Position numbers and translations under genes: made by a program. Positions 15,852 to 24,478 of a stretch of DNA of 64,000 nucleotides are shown here, piece after piece. Numbering within the stretch: position 1 is the first letter of the stretch; each line of letters begins with the position of its first letter. This stretch comes from Actinoplanes sandaracinus (lineage in GTDB: Bacteria; Actinomycetota; Actinomycetes; Mycobacteriales; Micromonosporaceae), in NCBI RefSeq assembly GCF_030009775.1, contig NZ_JASCTH010000021.1, forward strand, positions 1 through 64,000, read 5' to 3'. The notes under the pieces were generated by a model. The model was not told the DNA's origin. It made no database searches and saw nothing but the letters and a program-made list of their open reading frames with translations.

Positions 15852-18290
15852 TCAGCGGAGCGCGGGCTCCGCCGGCTCCGTGGGGGCGGTGACGTGTGGG
15901 GCCGGATGGGCCCGTTCGAGGGCCGCGCCCTCGACGTCGACGTTCGGCAGGATGCGGTCCAGCCAGCGGGGGATCCACCAGGCCGAGCGGCCCAGCAGGT
16001 GCATGACCGCCGGGATGAGCAGCATCCGGACCAGGAAGGCGTCGACGAGGACACCGAAGGCCAGGCCGAAGCCGAGGGACCGGATCATCGCGGTGTTGGA
16101 GAAGATGAACCCGCCGAAGACACTGATCATGATGATCGCGGCGGCGGTGACGACCGTGCGGCCGGCGTGGACGCCCTGCTGGACGGCGAGGCGCGCCGGG
16201 GCGCCGTGCGCGTACGCCTCCCGCATGCCGGACACCAGAAACAGCTGGTAGTCCATGGCCAGGCCGAACAGGATGCCGATCAGGATCGTCGGCAGGAAGC
16301 TCAGCACCGGGCCCGGGTCGTGGATGCCGAAGACCGCGCCGAGCCAGCCCCACTGGAAGATCGCGGTGACGCCGCCGAACGTGGCGAACAGCGACAGGAT
16401 GAAACCGAGCGTCGCGGTCACCGGGACCAGGATGGACCGGAACACCAGGATCATGATGATCAGCGAGATGCCGATGACCAGCCCGAGATAGCCGGGCAGG
16501 GCGTCGGCCAGTTTCTCCGAGATGTCGATGTTGCCGCTGGCGCTGCCGGCGACGCCCAGAATGATGTCGCCGCTTCCCTGGGAGCCGGCCACCGGTGAGA
16601 GGCCGCGCAGATCGTGGACGAGCTGTTCGGTCTCGCCGCTGGTCGGGCCCTCCTGCGGAATGATCTGGAAGGCGAGGGTGCGGTTGTCGGCGGACGCGCC
16701 GATCGGGGCGATCGCGGTCACGTTGTTCTGCGCCAGCAGCAGGTTGCCGATGCGGACCTGTTCGGCCTGCTGAGCGTCACCGGTGAGCGGGGCCGGCAGA
16801 TCGGCGACGACGACCAGCGAGCCGTTGACGCCGGCGCCGAACTGCTCCTCGATCATCTTGAACGCCTGGTACTGGGTGGAGTCCTGCGCCTCGGACGAGC
16901 CGTCGGGCAGGCCGAGCCGCATCGACAGCGCCGGGATCGCCACCGTGATGAGGGCGACCAACAGGGCCAGGACGGTGACCACCGCCCGGCCGGTGCGCAT
17001 CGGCTTGACCGTGACGTTGCTCTGCGAGCGGGCCTTGCGGTTGAGGACCCGGGTGCCGATGAGGGCGAGCAGGGCCGGGGTCAGGGTCACCGCGAGGAGC
17101 ACGGCCACGGCGACGCAGATCGCGGCGACGGTGCCCATCAGGCCGAGGAACGGGATGCCGGTCACGTTCAGGGCGAGCAAGGCGACCAGCACTGTGGAGC
17201 CGGCGAACACGACCGCGTTGCCGGACGTGCCGTTGGCCAGCCCGATCGACTCGTGGAAGTCGACGCCGTCGAGCAGCTGGCGCCGATGCCGGTTGAGGAT
17301 GAACAGCGAGTAGTCGATACCGACGGCCAGGCCCAGCATGACGCCCAGCACCGGGGTGATCGACAGCATCTCCACCGTGCCGGACAGCGCGAGCGAGGCG
17401 GTGACGCCGATGCCGACACCGGTCAGGGCGCTCAGGATGGGCAGGGCGGCGCCGATCAGCGTGCGCAGCATGACCAGCAGCGTGATCGCGGCGATGATCA
17501 GGCCGACGATCTCACCGACGCCGATGATCTCCGGCAGGCCCTGGGTGATCTCGTTGGAGTACTCCACCTCGACCCCGGCCGGCAGGCCCGCGTCGATGTG
17601 CTGGACGACGCGCTCCTTGGTCTCCGGGGTGACGTCGAGTTGCGGCACGGTGAACTGGACCTGCGCCACCGCGGTGGCGCCGTCCGCCGACACCGTGCGG
17701 ATCGGCGCCGACATGGTGAGCAACTGCTGGCCGCGGGCCAGTTTCGCGGCCTGCTCCTCCAGCTCCCTGCTCTTCTGGATGAGGAGGGCCTGCTGGGCGT
17801 CGACCTGTGCCCGGGTGGCGGCGTCCAGGTCGTCGCCGAAGCTCTTGGCCTTGTTGATCTGCTGCTGGCCGTCGGCGATCTGCGCGCGGCCGTCAGCGAT
17901 CTGCTTCAGGCCGTCGGCGACCTGCGCCTTCTGGTCGGCGATCCGTTTCTCGATCGTGAACGGGTCGGTGGTCGAGCCGACGCCCTCCAGGTCGGCGGTC
18001 GACCTGAGCAGGGCGGTGATCGCCGAACGCTGATCGTCGGTGAGCGGCGACTCGTCAGCGGTGTGGAAGACGAGTTTGCCGTTGCCGCCGGCCGCGACGG
18101 GCAGCCGTTCGGCGAGGCGGTCACTGACCTTCGCGGTCTCGGTGCCGGGAATGTCGACGACCGGGGACAACTCGCCCCGGGCGACGAAGTAGCCGGTGAC
18201 GGCCAAGCCCAGGATGACGAGCCAGGACGCCAGGACGGCCCCGGCCCGCCGGGCACAGAGCCGGCCCAGACGGTAGAGAAACTCGGCCAA
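15852..18290 (-). CDS. MMPL/RND-superfamily membrane exporter
   Basis: An 812-residue exporter with two homologous halves. Each has one leading helix, a large extracellular domain and a block of five helices. The GxxxDY-type motif is present in both halves (GLAVGIDYSLFILNRHR and GLAMDYQLFLVSGMREAY), which marks proton-coupled MMPL proteins. The first extracellular domain has a seven-residue repeat, IADxxAQ / IADGxxQ, around residues 115-150 that should be a coiled coil. ATG 18290 is 15 bp after the TetR stop, so the two form an operon. Likely role: drug or lipid export. Confidence 0.9.
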   Translation of the reverse strand: MAEFLYRLGRLCARRAGAVLASWLVILGLAVTGYFVARGELSPVVDIPGTETAKVSDRLAERLPVAAGGNGKLVFHTADESPLTDDQRSAITALLRSTADLEGVGSTTDPFTIEKRIADQKAQVADGLKQIADGRAQIADGQQQINKAKSFGDDLDAATRAQVDAQQALLIQKSRELEEQAAKLARGQQLLTMSAPIRTVSADGATAVAQVQFTVPQLDVTPETKERVVQHIDAGLPAGVEVEYSNEITQGLPEIIGVGEIVGLIIAAITLLVMLRTLIGAALPILSALTGVGIGVTASLALSGTVEMLSITPVLGVMLGLAVGIDYSLFILNRHRRQLLDGVDFHESIGLANGTSGNAVVFAGSTVLVALLALNVTGIPFLGLMGTVAAICVAVAVLLAVTLTPALLALIGTRVLNRKARSQSNVTVKPMRTGRAVVTVLALLVALITVAIPALSMRLGLPDGSSEAQDSTQYQAFKMIEEQFGAGVNGSLVVVADLPAPLTGDAQQAEQVRIGNLLLAQNNVTAIAPIGASADNRTLAFQIIPQEGPTSGETEQLVHDLRGLSPVAGSQGSGDIILGVAGSASGNIDISEKLADALPGYLGLVIGISLIIMILVFRSILVPVTATLGFILSLFATFGGVTAIFQWGWLGAVFGIHDPGPVLSFLPTILIGILFGLAMDYQLFLVSGMREAYAHGAPARLAVQQGVHAGRTVVTAAAIIMISVFGGFIFSNTAMIRSLGFGLAFGVLVDAFLVRMLLIPAVMHLLGRSAWWIPRWLDRILPNVDVEGAALERAHPAPHVTAPTEPAEPALR

Positions 18291-18305
18291 TGTGTCTCGT
18301 TCCTT

Positions 18306-18920
18306 CTAATAGCCGGTGCGGACGTTGGTGATCATGCGGTCGAGCAGCTGGTGCCACAGGTCGCGAGACCCGGTGTCGGTGGCCGCGGAGGTCACGGTGA
18401 TCCAGTGGGTGGCGACCACCACCGTGCCGTTCATCAGCGAGCTGACCAGGATCGCGGCGTCGAGGGGATCGGCGTCGGGATAGCGGCGGGCCAGTTCGCG
18501 GGCCATCTCCTCGGAGGTCCGCTGGAAGGTCGCGAGGAAGATGTTGGTGGCCTGCGGGTCGCCGGCCGCGAAGCCGCCGAGAGCACGCCAGAGGAAGGCG
18601 ATGATGCCCGGTACGTCGGTCGCGCGCAGTGCCCCGGCCACGTCCTCGAACATGGACGCCCGCTGACCGGAGGTCACGGTCGTGCGGAAGCCGGCGATCG
18701 CGTCGCCGAGCATCTCGGTGCAGACGGTGGTGACCACGTCGTCGATCGAGGAGAAGTGGTTGAAGATCGTGCGCCGGGAGACGTCGGCCCGCTCGGCCAA
18801 CTGGTCGACGCTGAACCGGACGCCCTCGGTGATCAGCGCGTTCGCGGCGTCGAGGATGGCGCGCCGGTGGCGTGCTTTCAGGGCGGCCCGCCGGTCGGGG
18901 GGCACCGCATCGGTCGTCAC
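18306..18920 (-). CDS. TetR-family regulator of the MMPL exporter
   Basis: A 204-residue protein with an N-terminal TetR helix-turn-helix at about residues 15-60 (HRRAILDAANALITEGVRFS, then VSRRTIFNHFSSIDDVV) and an all-helical ligand domain. GTG 18920 is chosen because the TetR pattern begins shortly after it and the operator-like repeats lie immediately upstream. It is co-transcribed with the exporter and is expected to repress both until a ligand is bound. Confidence 0.88.
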   Translation of the reverse strand: MTTDAVPPDRRAALKARHRRAILDAANALITEGVRFSVDQLAERADVSRRTIFNHFSSIDDVVTTVCTEMLGDAIAGFRTTVTSGQRASMFEDVAGALRATDVPGIIAFLWRALGGFAAGDPQATNIFLATFQRTSEEMARELARRYPDADPLDAAILVSSLMNGTVVVATHWITVTSAATDTGSRDLWHQLLDRMITNVRTGY

Positions 18921-18933
18921 AGTTCCTACACTA

Positions 18934-18958
18934 AGTGCATCGTTGCACTGCGTGCAAC
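18934..18958. promoter_or_regulatory. overlapping inverted repeats, TetR operator
   Basis: AGTGCA-N4-TGCACT (18934-18949) overlaps GTTGCA-N5-TGCAAC (18942-18958). Both are perfect inverted repeats, centred 25-30 bp before the TetR start. Overlapping half-sites of this kind fit two TetR dimers binding side by side. The adjacent regulator is the obvious candidate. Confidence 0.65.
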
Positions 18959-19011
18959 GCAAATCCGCCCTCCGCCGGATGAACGGCGAAGGGCGGCTTC
19001 TCGGCGAAGAG

Positions 19012-19233
19012 TCAGAGGCGCTGGGTCTCGGTCGTCGAAGGGTGCAGCTCAGCGGTGGTCTCCTTGACGAACTTGCCGGTGCTCGCGCTGCGGTTGACCT
19101 CGCGGTCGCCGTGCTTGGAGTCACCGCCCACCTGCTCGGTGGTCGTGGTGCGCGGGTTCCGCTCCGCGGTGCTCTCCTTGACGAATCGCCCGCTCTTGGC
19201 GCTGCGGTTGACCTCGTGCTCGTTCCCGGCCAT
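19012..19233 (-). CDS. small protein made of two internal repeats
   Basis: A 73-residue hydrophilic protein. Residues 7-33 (EVNRSAKSGRFVKESTAERN) and 45-71 (EVNRSASTGKFVKETTAELH) are two copies of one unit, each followed by a Thr-rich stretch. Single-unit relatives with the core RSA-x-x-G-[RK]-FV are common in actinobacteria, with no known function. ATG 19233 follows GAGGAGG. No membrane segment or cysteine. Confidence 0.7.
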   Translation of the reverse strand: MAGNEHEVNRSAKSGRFVKESTAERNPRTTTTEQVGGDSKHGDREVNRSASTGKFVKETTAELHPSTTETQRL

Positions 19234-19372
19234 CGGGGGGCCTCCTCGTCCGGTAGTGACTGCCTTGCATCCCTACCTCTGCCCGCTCACGCGGTCCGGA
19301 AACAACCGTCACCGATGTGATTACCTCGTGAACGCTGCGGGCGACGGCGTCAGCACGATGGCCGGTGGGCCC

Positions 19373-20497
19373 TCACCGGGCGGTGAGGGCCTGGTCGAGG
19401 TCGGCGATCAGGTCGTCGGGGTGTGCGTGAGCGCCAGGTGAGGCCGTCAGTGCAGAGAATGCCCAGTGATGGCCGGCAGTAGCGAGCCGCTGGTTTTTGA
19501 TCCGGCGGTGCATGACGCTCACGCTCTTGCCGGAGGCCCGGGTGACCGGCGCTGAACCGGCATAGGATTTGATTGCTTTCGCGTCAGTGAAGCGGGATCG
19601 GTCATCACCGATCTCGCCAAGGACCCGGGCGCCGATGAGTCGACCGAGGCCTGCGAAGCTGGTGATGATCTCGGCGTCCGGGTGCTGATCAAAAGCCTGC
19701 TCTGCCGCGGTGGCGAGGTCCTCAGCGCTCACGCATGCGGCGTCCAGGGCGCGTAGCAGTGCCAACGCCTGACGACCCAGCGCTTGTTCGACCAGGGCGG
19801 GCTGACGCATGTACTGGGCGGCGAAGAATACGCGCAGCCGTTGCGCTTCGGCTTTGACACCACGCTGCCGGCCGGCGCTGCGAAGCAGATCCGCCAGCTC
19901 GTCAAGGTCGAGATCAGCGGCCCGCGCCGGTGTCGGCGCGGCGGCCAAGACCGCCCTGGCCTCGGGGCGCATGATTCCGCCGCGTACCTCGCGGAACGCA
20001 GCAAGAAACCCCGGGTAGTACTCGCGCAGCAGTGAACGCAGCTTGTTATGCGCTTGGGTGCGATCCCAGACGGCGTCCTGCTGAGCGCGGGCCAGTACGG
20101 CGACCGTCCGTGCCAGGTCCGAATCTGCAGGCAACGGCCGGTGCATGTCCAGGTCAGTTCGTAGGATATTGGCCAGCACCATCGCGTCGGCGTGGTCTGA
20201 CTTCTTGCCGGAGACCACGTGCCGATCGCGGTAACGAGCCACCGCCATCGGATTGATCGCGAACACGGCACGGCCGCTGGCTCTCAGGCAGGCGACCAGC
20301 AAACCACGTGACGTCTCGATCGCCACAGGAATCGGCGCCCGTGCGCTGTCTCCGGCTTCGGCGAGCAGTTGGACCAGTTCTCCGAAGCCCGTGAGGTCGT
20401 CACTGACACGCCGCCGGGCCACCAACCTGCCGTCCACATCCACTATTGCCACGTCATGGTGCTGCTCGGACCAGTCGATCCCGCAGAACACCACCAT
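19373..20497 (-). CDS. IS110-family transposase with altered C-terminus
   Basis: A 374-residue transposase with the DEDD/RuvC-like N-terminal domain (FCGIDWSEQHHDVAIVD, IETSRGLL, KKSDHADAMVLA) and the Transposase_20 domain (SFAGLGRLIGARVLGEIGDD, KSYAGSAPVTRASGKS). Family similarity breaks off after WAFSALTASPGAHAH, about 25-30 residues early. The new tail, PDDLIADLDQALTAR, resembles the last residues of PLP-dependent Cys/Met-metabolism enzymes. The 3' end of the element therefore appears lost by fusion with other DNA, and the protein may be inactive. Confidence 0.82.
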   Translation of the reverse strand: MVVFCGIDWSEQHHDVAIVDVDGRLVARRRVSDDLTGFGELVQLLAEAGDSARAPIPVAIETSRGLLVACLRASGRAVFAINPMAVARYRDRHVVSGKKSDHADAMVLANILRTDLDMHRPLPADSDLARTVAVLARAQQDAVWDRTQAHNKLRSLLREYYPGFLAAFREVRGGIMRPEARAVLAAAPTPARAADLDLDELADLLRSAGRQRGVKAEAQRLRVFFAAQYMRQPALVEQALGRQALALLRALDAACVSAEDLATAAEQAFDQHPDAEIITSFAGLGRLIGARVLGEIGDDRSRFTDAKAIKSYAGSAPVTRASGKSVSVMHRRIKNQRLATAGHHWAFSALTASPGAHAHPDDLIADLDQALTAR

Positions 20498-20634
20498 CGG
20501 CCACTCCCTTCCATCGTCGGCGTCGACCGCCTGCTGAGGTCACACCGCGCCCTAATGAAAGGACTCCTGGTCCACCATCCCACTGGCGGTTCCTGACCTC
20601 GGACTTCCACAGAGCTCTGCTACTTGTCGAGGAC

Positions 20635-20913
20635 TCACCGGTCCCGGCTCACACAACAGATACGCCGGAGTTTCGGCACGGCCACGTCGATGGTGCCGAT
20701 GCGGGTGTCGAGCTCGCGGTGGCGGTAGCCGTTACGGGAGTTGACCCGATCCGGGCTGACCGCGCCGTACTCGGCGCCGCAGATCGCGTCGGCCTCAGCC
20801 GACAGCAGGGAGTTGATGACGGTCGACAGCAGGTGACGCATCAGATCCGGTGACGCGTCGGTCAGCGCTTGGCCGAGCAGGCCGGCAGGGTCGATGATGT
20901 GAGGTGCGGTCAT
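20635..20913 (-). pseudogene. N-terminal fragment of an IS256-family transposase
   Basis: The 92-residue frame from ATG 20913 (MTAPHIIDPAGLLGQALTDA, then DAICGAEYG, NSRNGYRHRELDTRIGTIDV, VPKLR) matches the first part of IS256/MULE-type transposases. It ends abruptly after KLR, so the catalytic core is absent. The truncation point faces the IS110 element to the left, and 20498-20634 between them holds no gene that I can see. Confidence 0.8.
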
Positions 20914-20980
20914 CGCGATAGATGCCTTTCGAGAGTTCCGTGAGACGTTCGCTCGAAAGATCACGCGATGGCCGCGCTCT

Positions 20981-21601
20981 ATGCCGGACGGGATGTCCGA
21001 CGAAGACGATCACGCCAACCGCGTTACACCACTATCAGGGACTCCACTCTGGCGGGTGAGGCCTCTAACCCTTCGCGAAGCCGTTGCGTGTCGGCCGGCG
21101 ATGTATTTCGGGGACTCTCCGGCCGAGGATTGGCCCCTGGTGATCGCGGCCTGGACGGCCGTCGATCTTCTGGAGTACGTGGCCACGCCCGAGCCTCGTG
21201 TAATGGTGACACTGCATCGAGATGGTGACGTCTCGGCCGCGGTCACCGGAGGTCGGCTGAGCTGGCCTGTGAGCGCCAAGCCGTGGCCAGTGGAAGACTT
21301 GATCCGCGAGCGAATGTGGTGGCGCCAGCTCAGCTCCTCCATGACGGTGGTCGTACTCCGCAACGGCACACCGCCAGAGACAGCCGAAACCGTCGGTAGC
21401 GAACTGGTCTGGAACGACCTCGATATTGCGGTGCGGTGGGCTCTCGATGCCGAATTCCTAGGTGTCCGGCCTCGATCGTGGTGGCGAGATGGCGTGGCGA
21501 GGCTTCGAGCCGTCTTCGATAGCAATAGCGTCCGACTGCGGCCGGACCGGCAGCTTCTGGTCACCGATGAAGCGGCCGGGACTGTGGCGTCCATCCCCTG
21601 A
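20981..21601 (+). CDS. hypothetical protein with GyrB-like N-terminal motif
   Basis: A 206-residue protein. Residues about 30-60 read LREAVACRPAMYFGD and then LVIAAWTAVDLLE, which resemble the opening of GyrB/ParE-type GHKL ATPases (EAVRKRPGMYIG, then a helix ending in DN-x-x-DE). The Asn/Asp that bind Mg-ATP are not clearly kept, so ATPase activity is doubtful. The C-terminal part is unrecognised. The start is uncertain between ATG 20981 and ATG 20993. It sits alone between IS relics and a methyltransferase gene. Confidence 0.6.
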   Translation: MPDGMSDEDDHANRVTPLSGTPLWRVRPLTLREAVACRPAMYFGDSPAEDWPLVIAAWTAVDLLEYVATPEPRVMVTLHRDGDVSAAVTGGRLSWPVSAKPWPVEDLIRERMWWRQLSSSMTVVVLRNGTPPETAETVGSELVWNDLDIAVRWALDAEFLGVRPRSWWRDGVARLRAVFDSNSVRLRPDRQLLVTDEAAGTVASIP

Positions 21602-21712
21602 GAGAACGCCACGGGACACATCGTTCTTCCGACCCGCCGCAGTATCGCCGGACCGTACCGGCTCGGCGCCCCGGAATTCCGCGGGGCGGAGGGCGCTGTC
21701 GGCGGCAGATCA

Positions 21713-22570
21713 GTGAAGGTAGTGGCCTGCCCGCCAATGCAGTTGTTGGGCGCCCCACCCGTCATTACGGTTGGCATCGTGACGGCGGACCTGTTCGACG
21801 CGGCAGCGATGTACGACGACGACTATCTGCATTTCTTCGCCTCGCCGGAGGGCGACAATGGGCCCACGCACGGTCCAGTGGTGGGAACGGCGTACGCCGC
21901 CACGTCTGGCGCCACTGACATCGTCTGGCGGCTGCTGGATCTGCAACCCGGGATGAGCGTGCTTGATCTGGCCTGTGGCCACGGTGCGCTGGCCAACAGC
22001 CTGGCGGCCCGCGGCTGTAAAGTCACGGGTCTCGACTCGTCGGCGGTCTTCCTCGACCGGGCTCGCACTGACGCCGCGGCGATGACGGTGGACGTCGAGT
22101 ACGTCTCGGGCGACATGCGACAACTTCCGGCCTGGACCGACCGGTTCGACCGTCTGATCAACTGGACGACAGCCTTCGGATACTTCGACGACCTCACCAA
22201 CCGCAAAGTTCTGGATGAGATGGCGCGGGTCATGCGGCCCGGCGGGCGGATGGCCATGGATTTGGACAACCTGTCGAGGTTTTTGGCGTCATATACGCCA
22301 TCGCGGATCACGGCTGCCCGGGACAACGGTGACATTCTTGTCGACCGCAACGACTTCGACCCGCTGACCGGGCGGTTTGAGGTTCAACGCACGGTGGTTC
22401 GCGACGGTCGAGCCCGTAAACTGACCTTCCTCAAGCGATTGTTCGGCTTTCCTGAACTGCGCGACTGGTGCACAGCTGCGGGGTTCACCACCGTGGCAGG
22501 GTACGGCGAAGACGGGGAGCCCTTGAATACCCAACACAATCGGATGATCCTGATCGCGGAGCTTCAATAG
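21713..22570 (+). CDS. class I SAM-dependent methyltransferase
   Basis: A 285-residue Rossmann-fold methyltransferase. Motif I is VLDLACGHGALANSLA, followed by the acidic GLDSSAVFLDRA, then DMRQLP and MRPGGRMAMDLDN. It resembles small-molecule methyltransferases. The GTG at 21713 gives the longest frame. GTG 21779 (reading VTADLFDAAAMYDDDY) fits the family start better, and neither has a strong ribosome-binding site. Substrate unknown; no biosynthetic partners nearby. Confidence 0.8.
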   Translation: MKVVACPPMQLLGAPPVITVGIVTADLFDAAAMYDDDYLHFFASPEGDNGPTHGPVVGTAYAATSGATDIVWRLLDLQPGMSVLDLACGHGALANSLAARGCKVTGLDSSAVFLDRARTDAAAMTVDVEYVSGDMRQLPAWTDRFDRLINWTTAFGYFDDLTNRKVLDEMARVMRPGGRMAMDLDNLSRFLASYTPSRITAARDNGDILVDRNDFDPLTGRFEVQRTVVRDGRARKLTFLKRLFGFPELRDWCTAAGFTTVAGYGEDGEPLNTQHNRMILIAELQ

Positions 22571-22985
22571 CCCTCCGCACTGATCTCGGCAGTTCAGCAC
22601 GTCGACTGTGTCACGCTGGCGACCACCCAGCGTGACGAGCCGTCGCTGGCCGGTGTGCACGATCAGCGGCCAGGTCCGGATAACGGCTGGCGGTCCGGTG
22701 GCGTGCCGCGTCAGGGCGAACCGTGATCACTATTCAACGAGTGCGTGTGCGCTGGAGTGCGGCAGCACGTGGAGCGCCGGCGGCGAACGCCCGGCGGGGT
22801 CTGCTGTGCAACCCAGCGGCGCTTCCGACGTCGCGCGCTACTGGGCCGGGATCCCGCTTCTTGCGATTGGTCTCAGTCGAGGTTCTCGGTGACGAACATG
22901 CCGGACGACGAGGCGACCCTACGCTGGGCCACCACGGTTCTCATGGACCCAGATTCGGTCGCTCGACGGTTCGCAGCCGAGGCGG
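22571..22985. other. gene-free stretch before the IS630 relic
   Basis: I find no supported gene, RNA or hairpin in these 415 bases. The frames that stay open have poor codon use. The stretch probably contains decayed mobile DNA, since an IS630 C-terminal fragment begins at its right edge. Confidence 0.4.
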
Positions 22986-23189
22986 TTCACTCCCGCGCCC
23001 GAGCTGAACCCGGTCGAGAAAGTCTGGTCGACGATGAAGGGCAGCCTCGCGAACCTCGCCGTCCGCACCGCCACCGAGTTGCTCGCCGCCGTAAAGAACA
23101 GACTCAAACGAATGCAATATCGGCCCGGTCTGGTCGACGGCTACCTCACCGGAACAGGTCTATCTCCACCGTCCCCGACCAGACCCTGA
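22986..23189 (+). pseudogene. C-terminal fragment of an IS630-family transposase
   Basis: The frame reads FTPAPELNPVEKVWSTMKGS, then AVKNRLKRMQYRPGLVDGYL and a TGA at 23187-23189. This is the last 67 residues of an IS630 transposase, including the ELNPVE block with the final catalytic Glu. Nothing of the N-terminal two thirds is present. It is a different copy from the relic at 14808-15232 and lies on the other strand. Confidence 0.8.
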
Positions 23190-23397
23190 CCGCAAAAGGT
23201 GTCTAGACGTCCGGGCTGTCGCTCTCACATCGGCTGCCCACCTTGGTGTGGCTCTCATTTGGCCTGCGCAGTCCCGGGCGCCGCTACAGGGCAGGGAGAG
23301 GCTCGAGAGAGGTGTGCGCAGCTCAAAGTAGCGTTGTCCGCCCAGCTCACCGAACCGTCGGATCGAGCAATGGAGGGCATATGAGCCATGGCAGCGT

Positions 23398-23439
23398 GTG
23401 GTCATCGGCATGGACCCGCACAAACGCTCCGCCACCGTG
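23398..23439 (+). pseudogene. short relic of an IS110-family transposase start
   Basis: Plus-strand VVIGMDPHKRSATV is the typical opening of IS110-family transposases (VxIGxDPHKRSA). The homology stops after about 14 residues, exactly where the recombinase fragment on the other strand begins, so this is a junction between two broken elements. Confidence 0.55.
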
Positions 23440-23950
23440 CCATTGATCAGCGGCACCAGCCGAGGTTTCGGGCCACGCCGGCGTGAGCCCTTGCGGTGCC
23501 GGACGTTGAGTTTGCCGTACCGTCCCAGCTCCCACCGCACGTCGTCGAGGTCGAGCATCCGCGCTTCGTTGATCCGGAGGCCGACATCCGCGGCCAGCCG
23601 GGCGACCGCGTAGTTGCGGGCGGCCGGAGCGAACTTGCGGCAGGTGGCCAGCTCCGCACGCCACCCGGCGAACAACTGCTCGATCTCGGCCTCGGCCGGC
23701 GGGATCCGCAGTTGTGGTTCGACCGAGGCCCGCGGCCGGTTCATCTCGTCGAGCGGGCACTCGGCTACGCGGCCGGTCAGGTCGTGCTGTCCATCAGCCC
23801 CGCCGACGCCCGGGCCAGCACGAACCCGGCCAGCACATCGGTCTCGAACCCGGCCAGCTCCTGCGCGGTCGCCGGAGCTCGCGCACCGCGGCCCGGCCCA
23901 ACCCATACCCCTTCGACGCCCTCGGTTCGCGTAACACCCGTGAAGTGATC
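23437..23950 (-). pseudogene. tyrosine recombinase/integrase fragment
   Basis: One frame gives LAGFETDVLAGFVLARASAG followed by a stop, a typical SAM-like N-terminal domain. A second frame gives FAPAARNYAVARLAADVGLR, INEARMLDLDDVRW and GPKPRLVPLING, the start of the catalytic domain with its first active-site Arg in GLRINE. A deletion or frameshift near 23770 separates the two. The rest, including the catalytic Tyr, is missing beyond 23437, so it is inactive. Confidence 0.7.
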
Positions 23951-24270
23951 CCCCGATGCACTTAACGGGCGTTACGCGGACAGGGTGGTCAGCATAGGGC
24001 CATGATCCACCAGGCTGTCAACCTGTGTTTATTCTTGCGCCGTCAAGCTTCACGCACGTTTATTGACGCTCAGCAACCTCTGGGAGTTGGACGACGTGGG
24101 ATTGCGGGGTTGTTCGGTTACAGATTGTAAGGGCAGTGCCCAAGGAGGTGATGTTGCGCACATCTGCGCGCTGGGGTGGCCGACGGGGCAGCGCGCCAGC
24201 TCCGGAAGGCACGGTGAACCCGCGCCGGTGGAAGAGGGGCCCTATCCTTCCCGGCCTGAGGGCTCCCTTG

Positions 24271-24299
24271 TGACGAACTGGCTAGGGACACCTTATGAT
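24271..24299 (+). promoter_or_regulatory. possible promoter of the XRE/ImmA operon
   Basis: TGACGA (24271-24276) and TATGAT (24294-24299) are separated by 17 bp and resemble a housekeeping sigma promoter. Transcription from here would give a leader of about 170 nt containing the hairpin at 24347-24396. No other promoter-like pair stands out nearer to the gene. Confidence 0.35.
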
Positions 24300-24346
24300 C
24301 ATGTCGGTCTAGCCAAACGGACGTTGAGTGGTCCCGGGATGGGCTC

Positions 24347-24396
24347 AACGGCCGTTGCGTGAGCGGGGTGGGGGCTTACGCTCACGCAAGGCCGTT
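24347..24396 (+). promoter_or_regulatory. strong hairpin in the leader of the XRE operon
   Basis: AACGGCC-g-TTGCGTGAGCG (24347-24365) pairs with CGCTCACGCAAGGCCGTT (24379-24396), giving an 18-bp stem with a single bulged G and a 13-nt loop. It lies 83 nt before the XRE start and is followed by ATTTG rather than a long T run. It could be an attenuator, an RNA-stability element, or a terminator of upstream transcription. Confidence 0.5.
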
Positions 24397-24478
24397 ATTT
24401 GATGGCAGATGGGGCGGGGTGCTGACGTGCGCGAACACGTCTCTTGCGCCGTCAAGATGCATACAAGGAGTTCGGTCC

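Larger units (their letters stand above)
24033..24456. repeat. 15-bp direct repeat flanking the leader of the XRE operon
   Basis: TCTTGCGCCGTCAAG occurs at 24033-24047 and again at 24442-24456, 409 bp apart, the second just before the XRE gene's ribosome-binding site. Each copy contains CTTG-N6-CAAG, a small inverted repeat that a homodimeric regulator could bind. It could also mark an old duplication or insertion. The sequence between holds no convincing gene. Confidence 0.5.

Noticed and set aside
16614..19067. 817-residue plus-strand open frame
   Set aside because: It is antisense to the MMPL and TetR genes. The composition is Gly, Arg, Asp, Gln and His-rich with no domain, as expected from the reverse strand of a high-GC gene.
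24063..24362. 99-residue plus-strand frame before the XRE operon
   Set aside because: Poor codon bias, no ribosome-binding site, no recognisable family, and it overlaps the promoter and hairpin.
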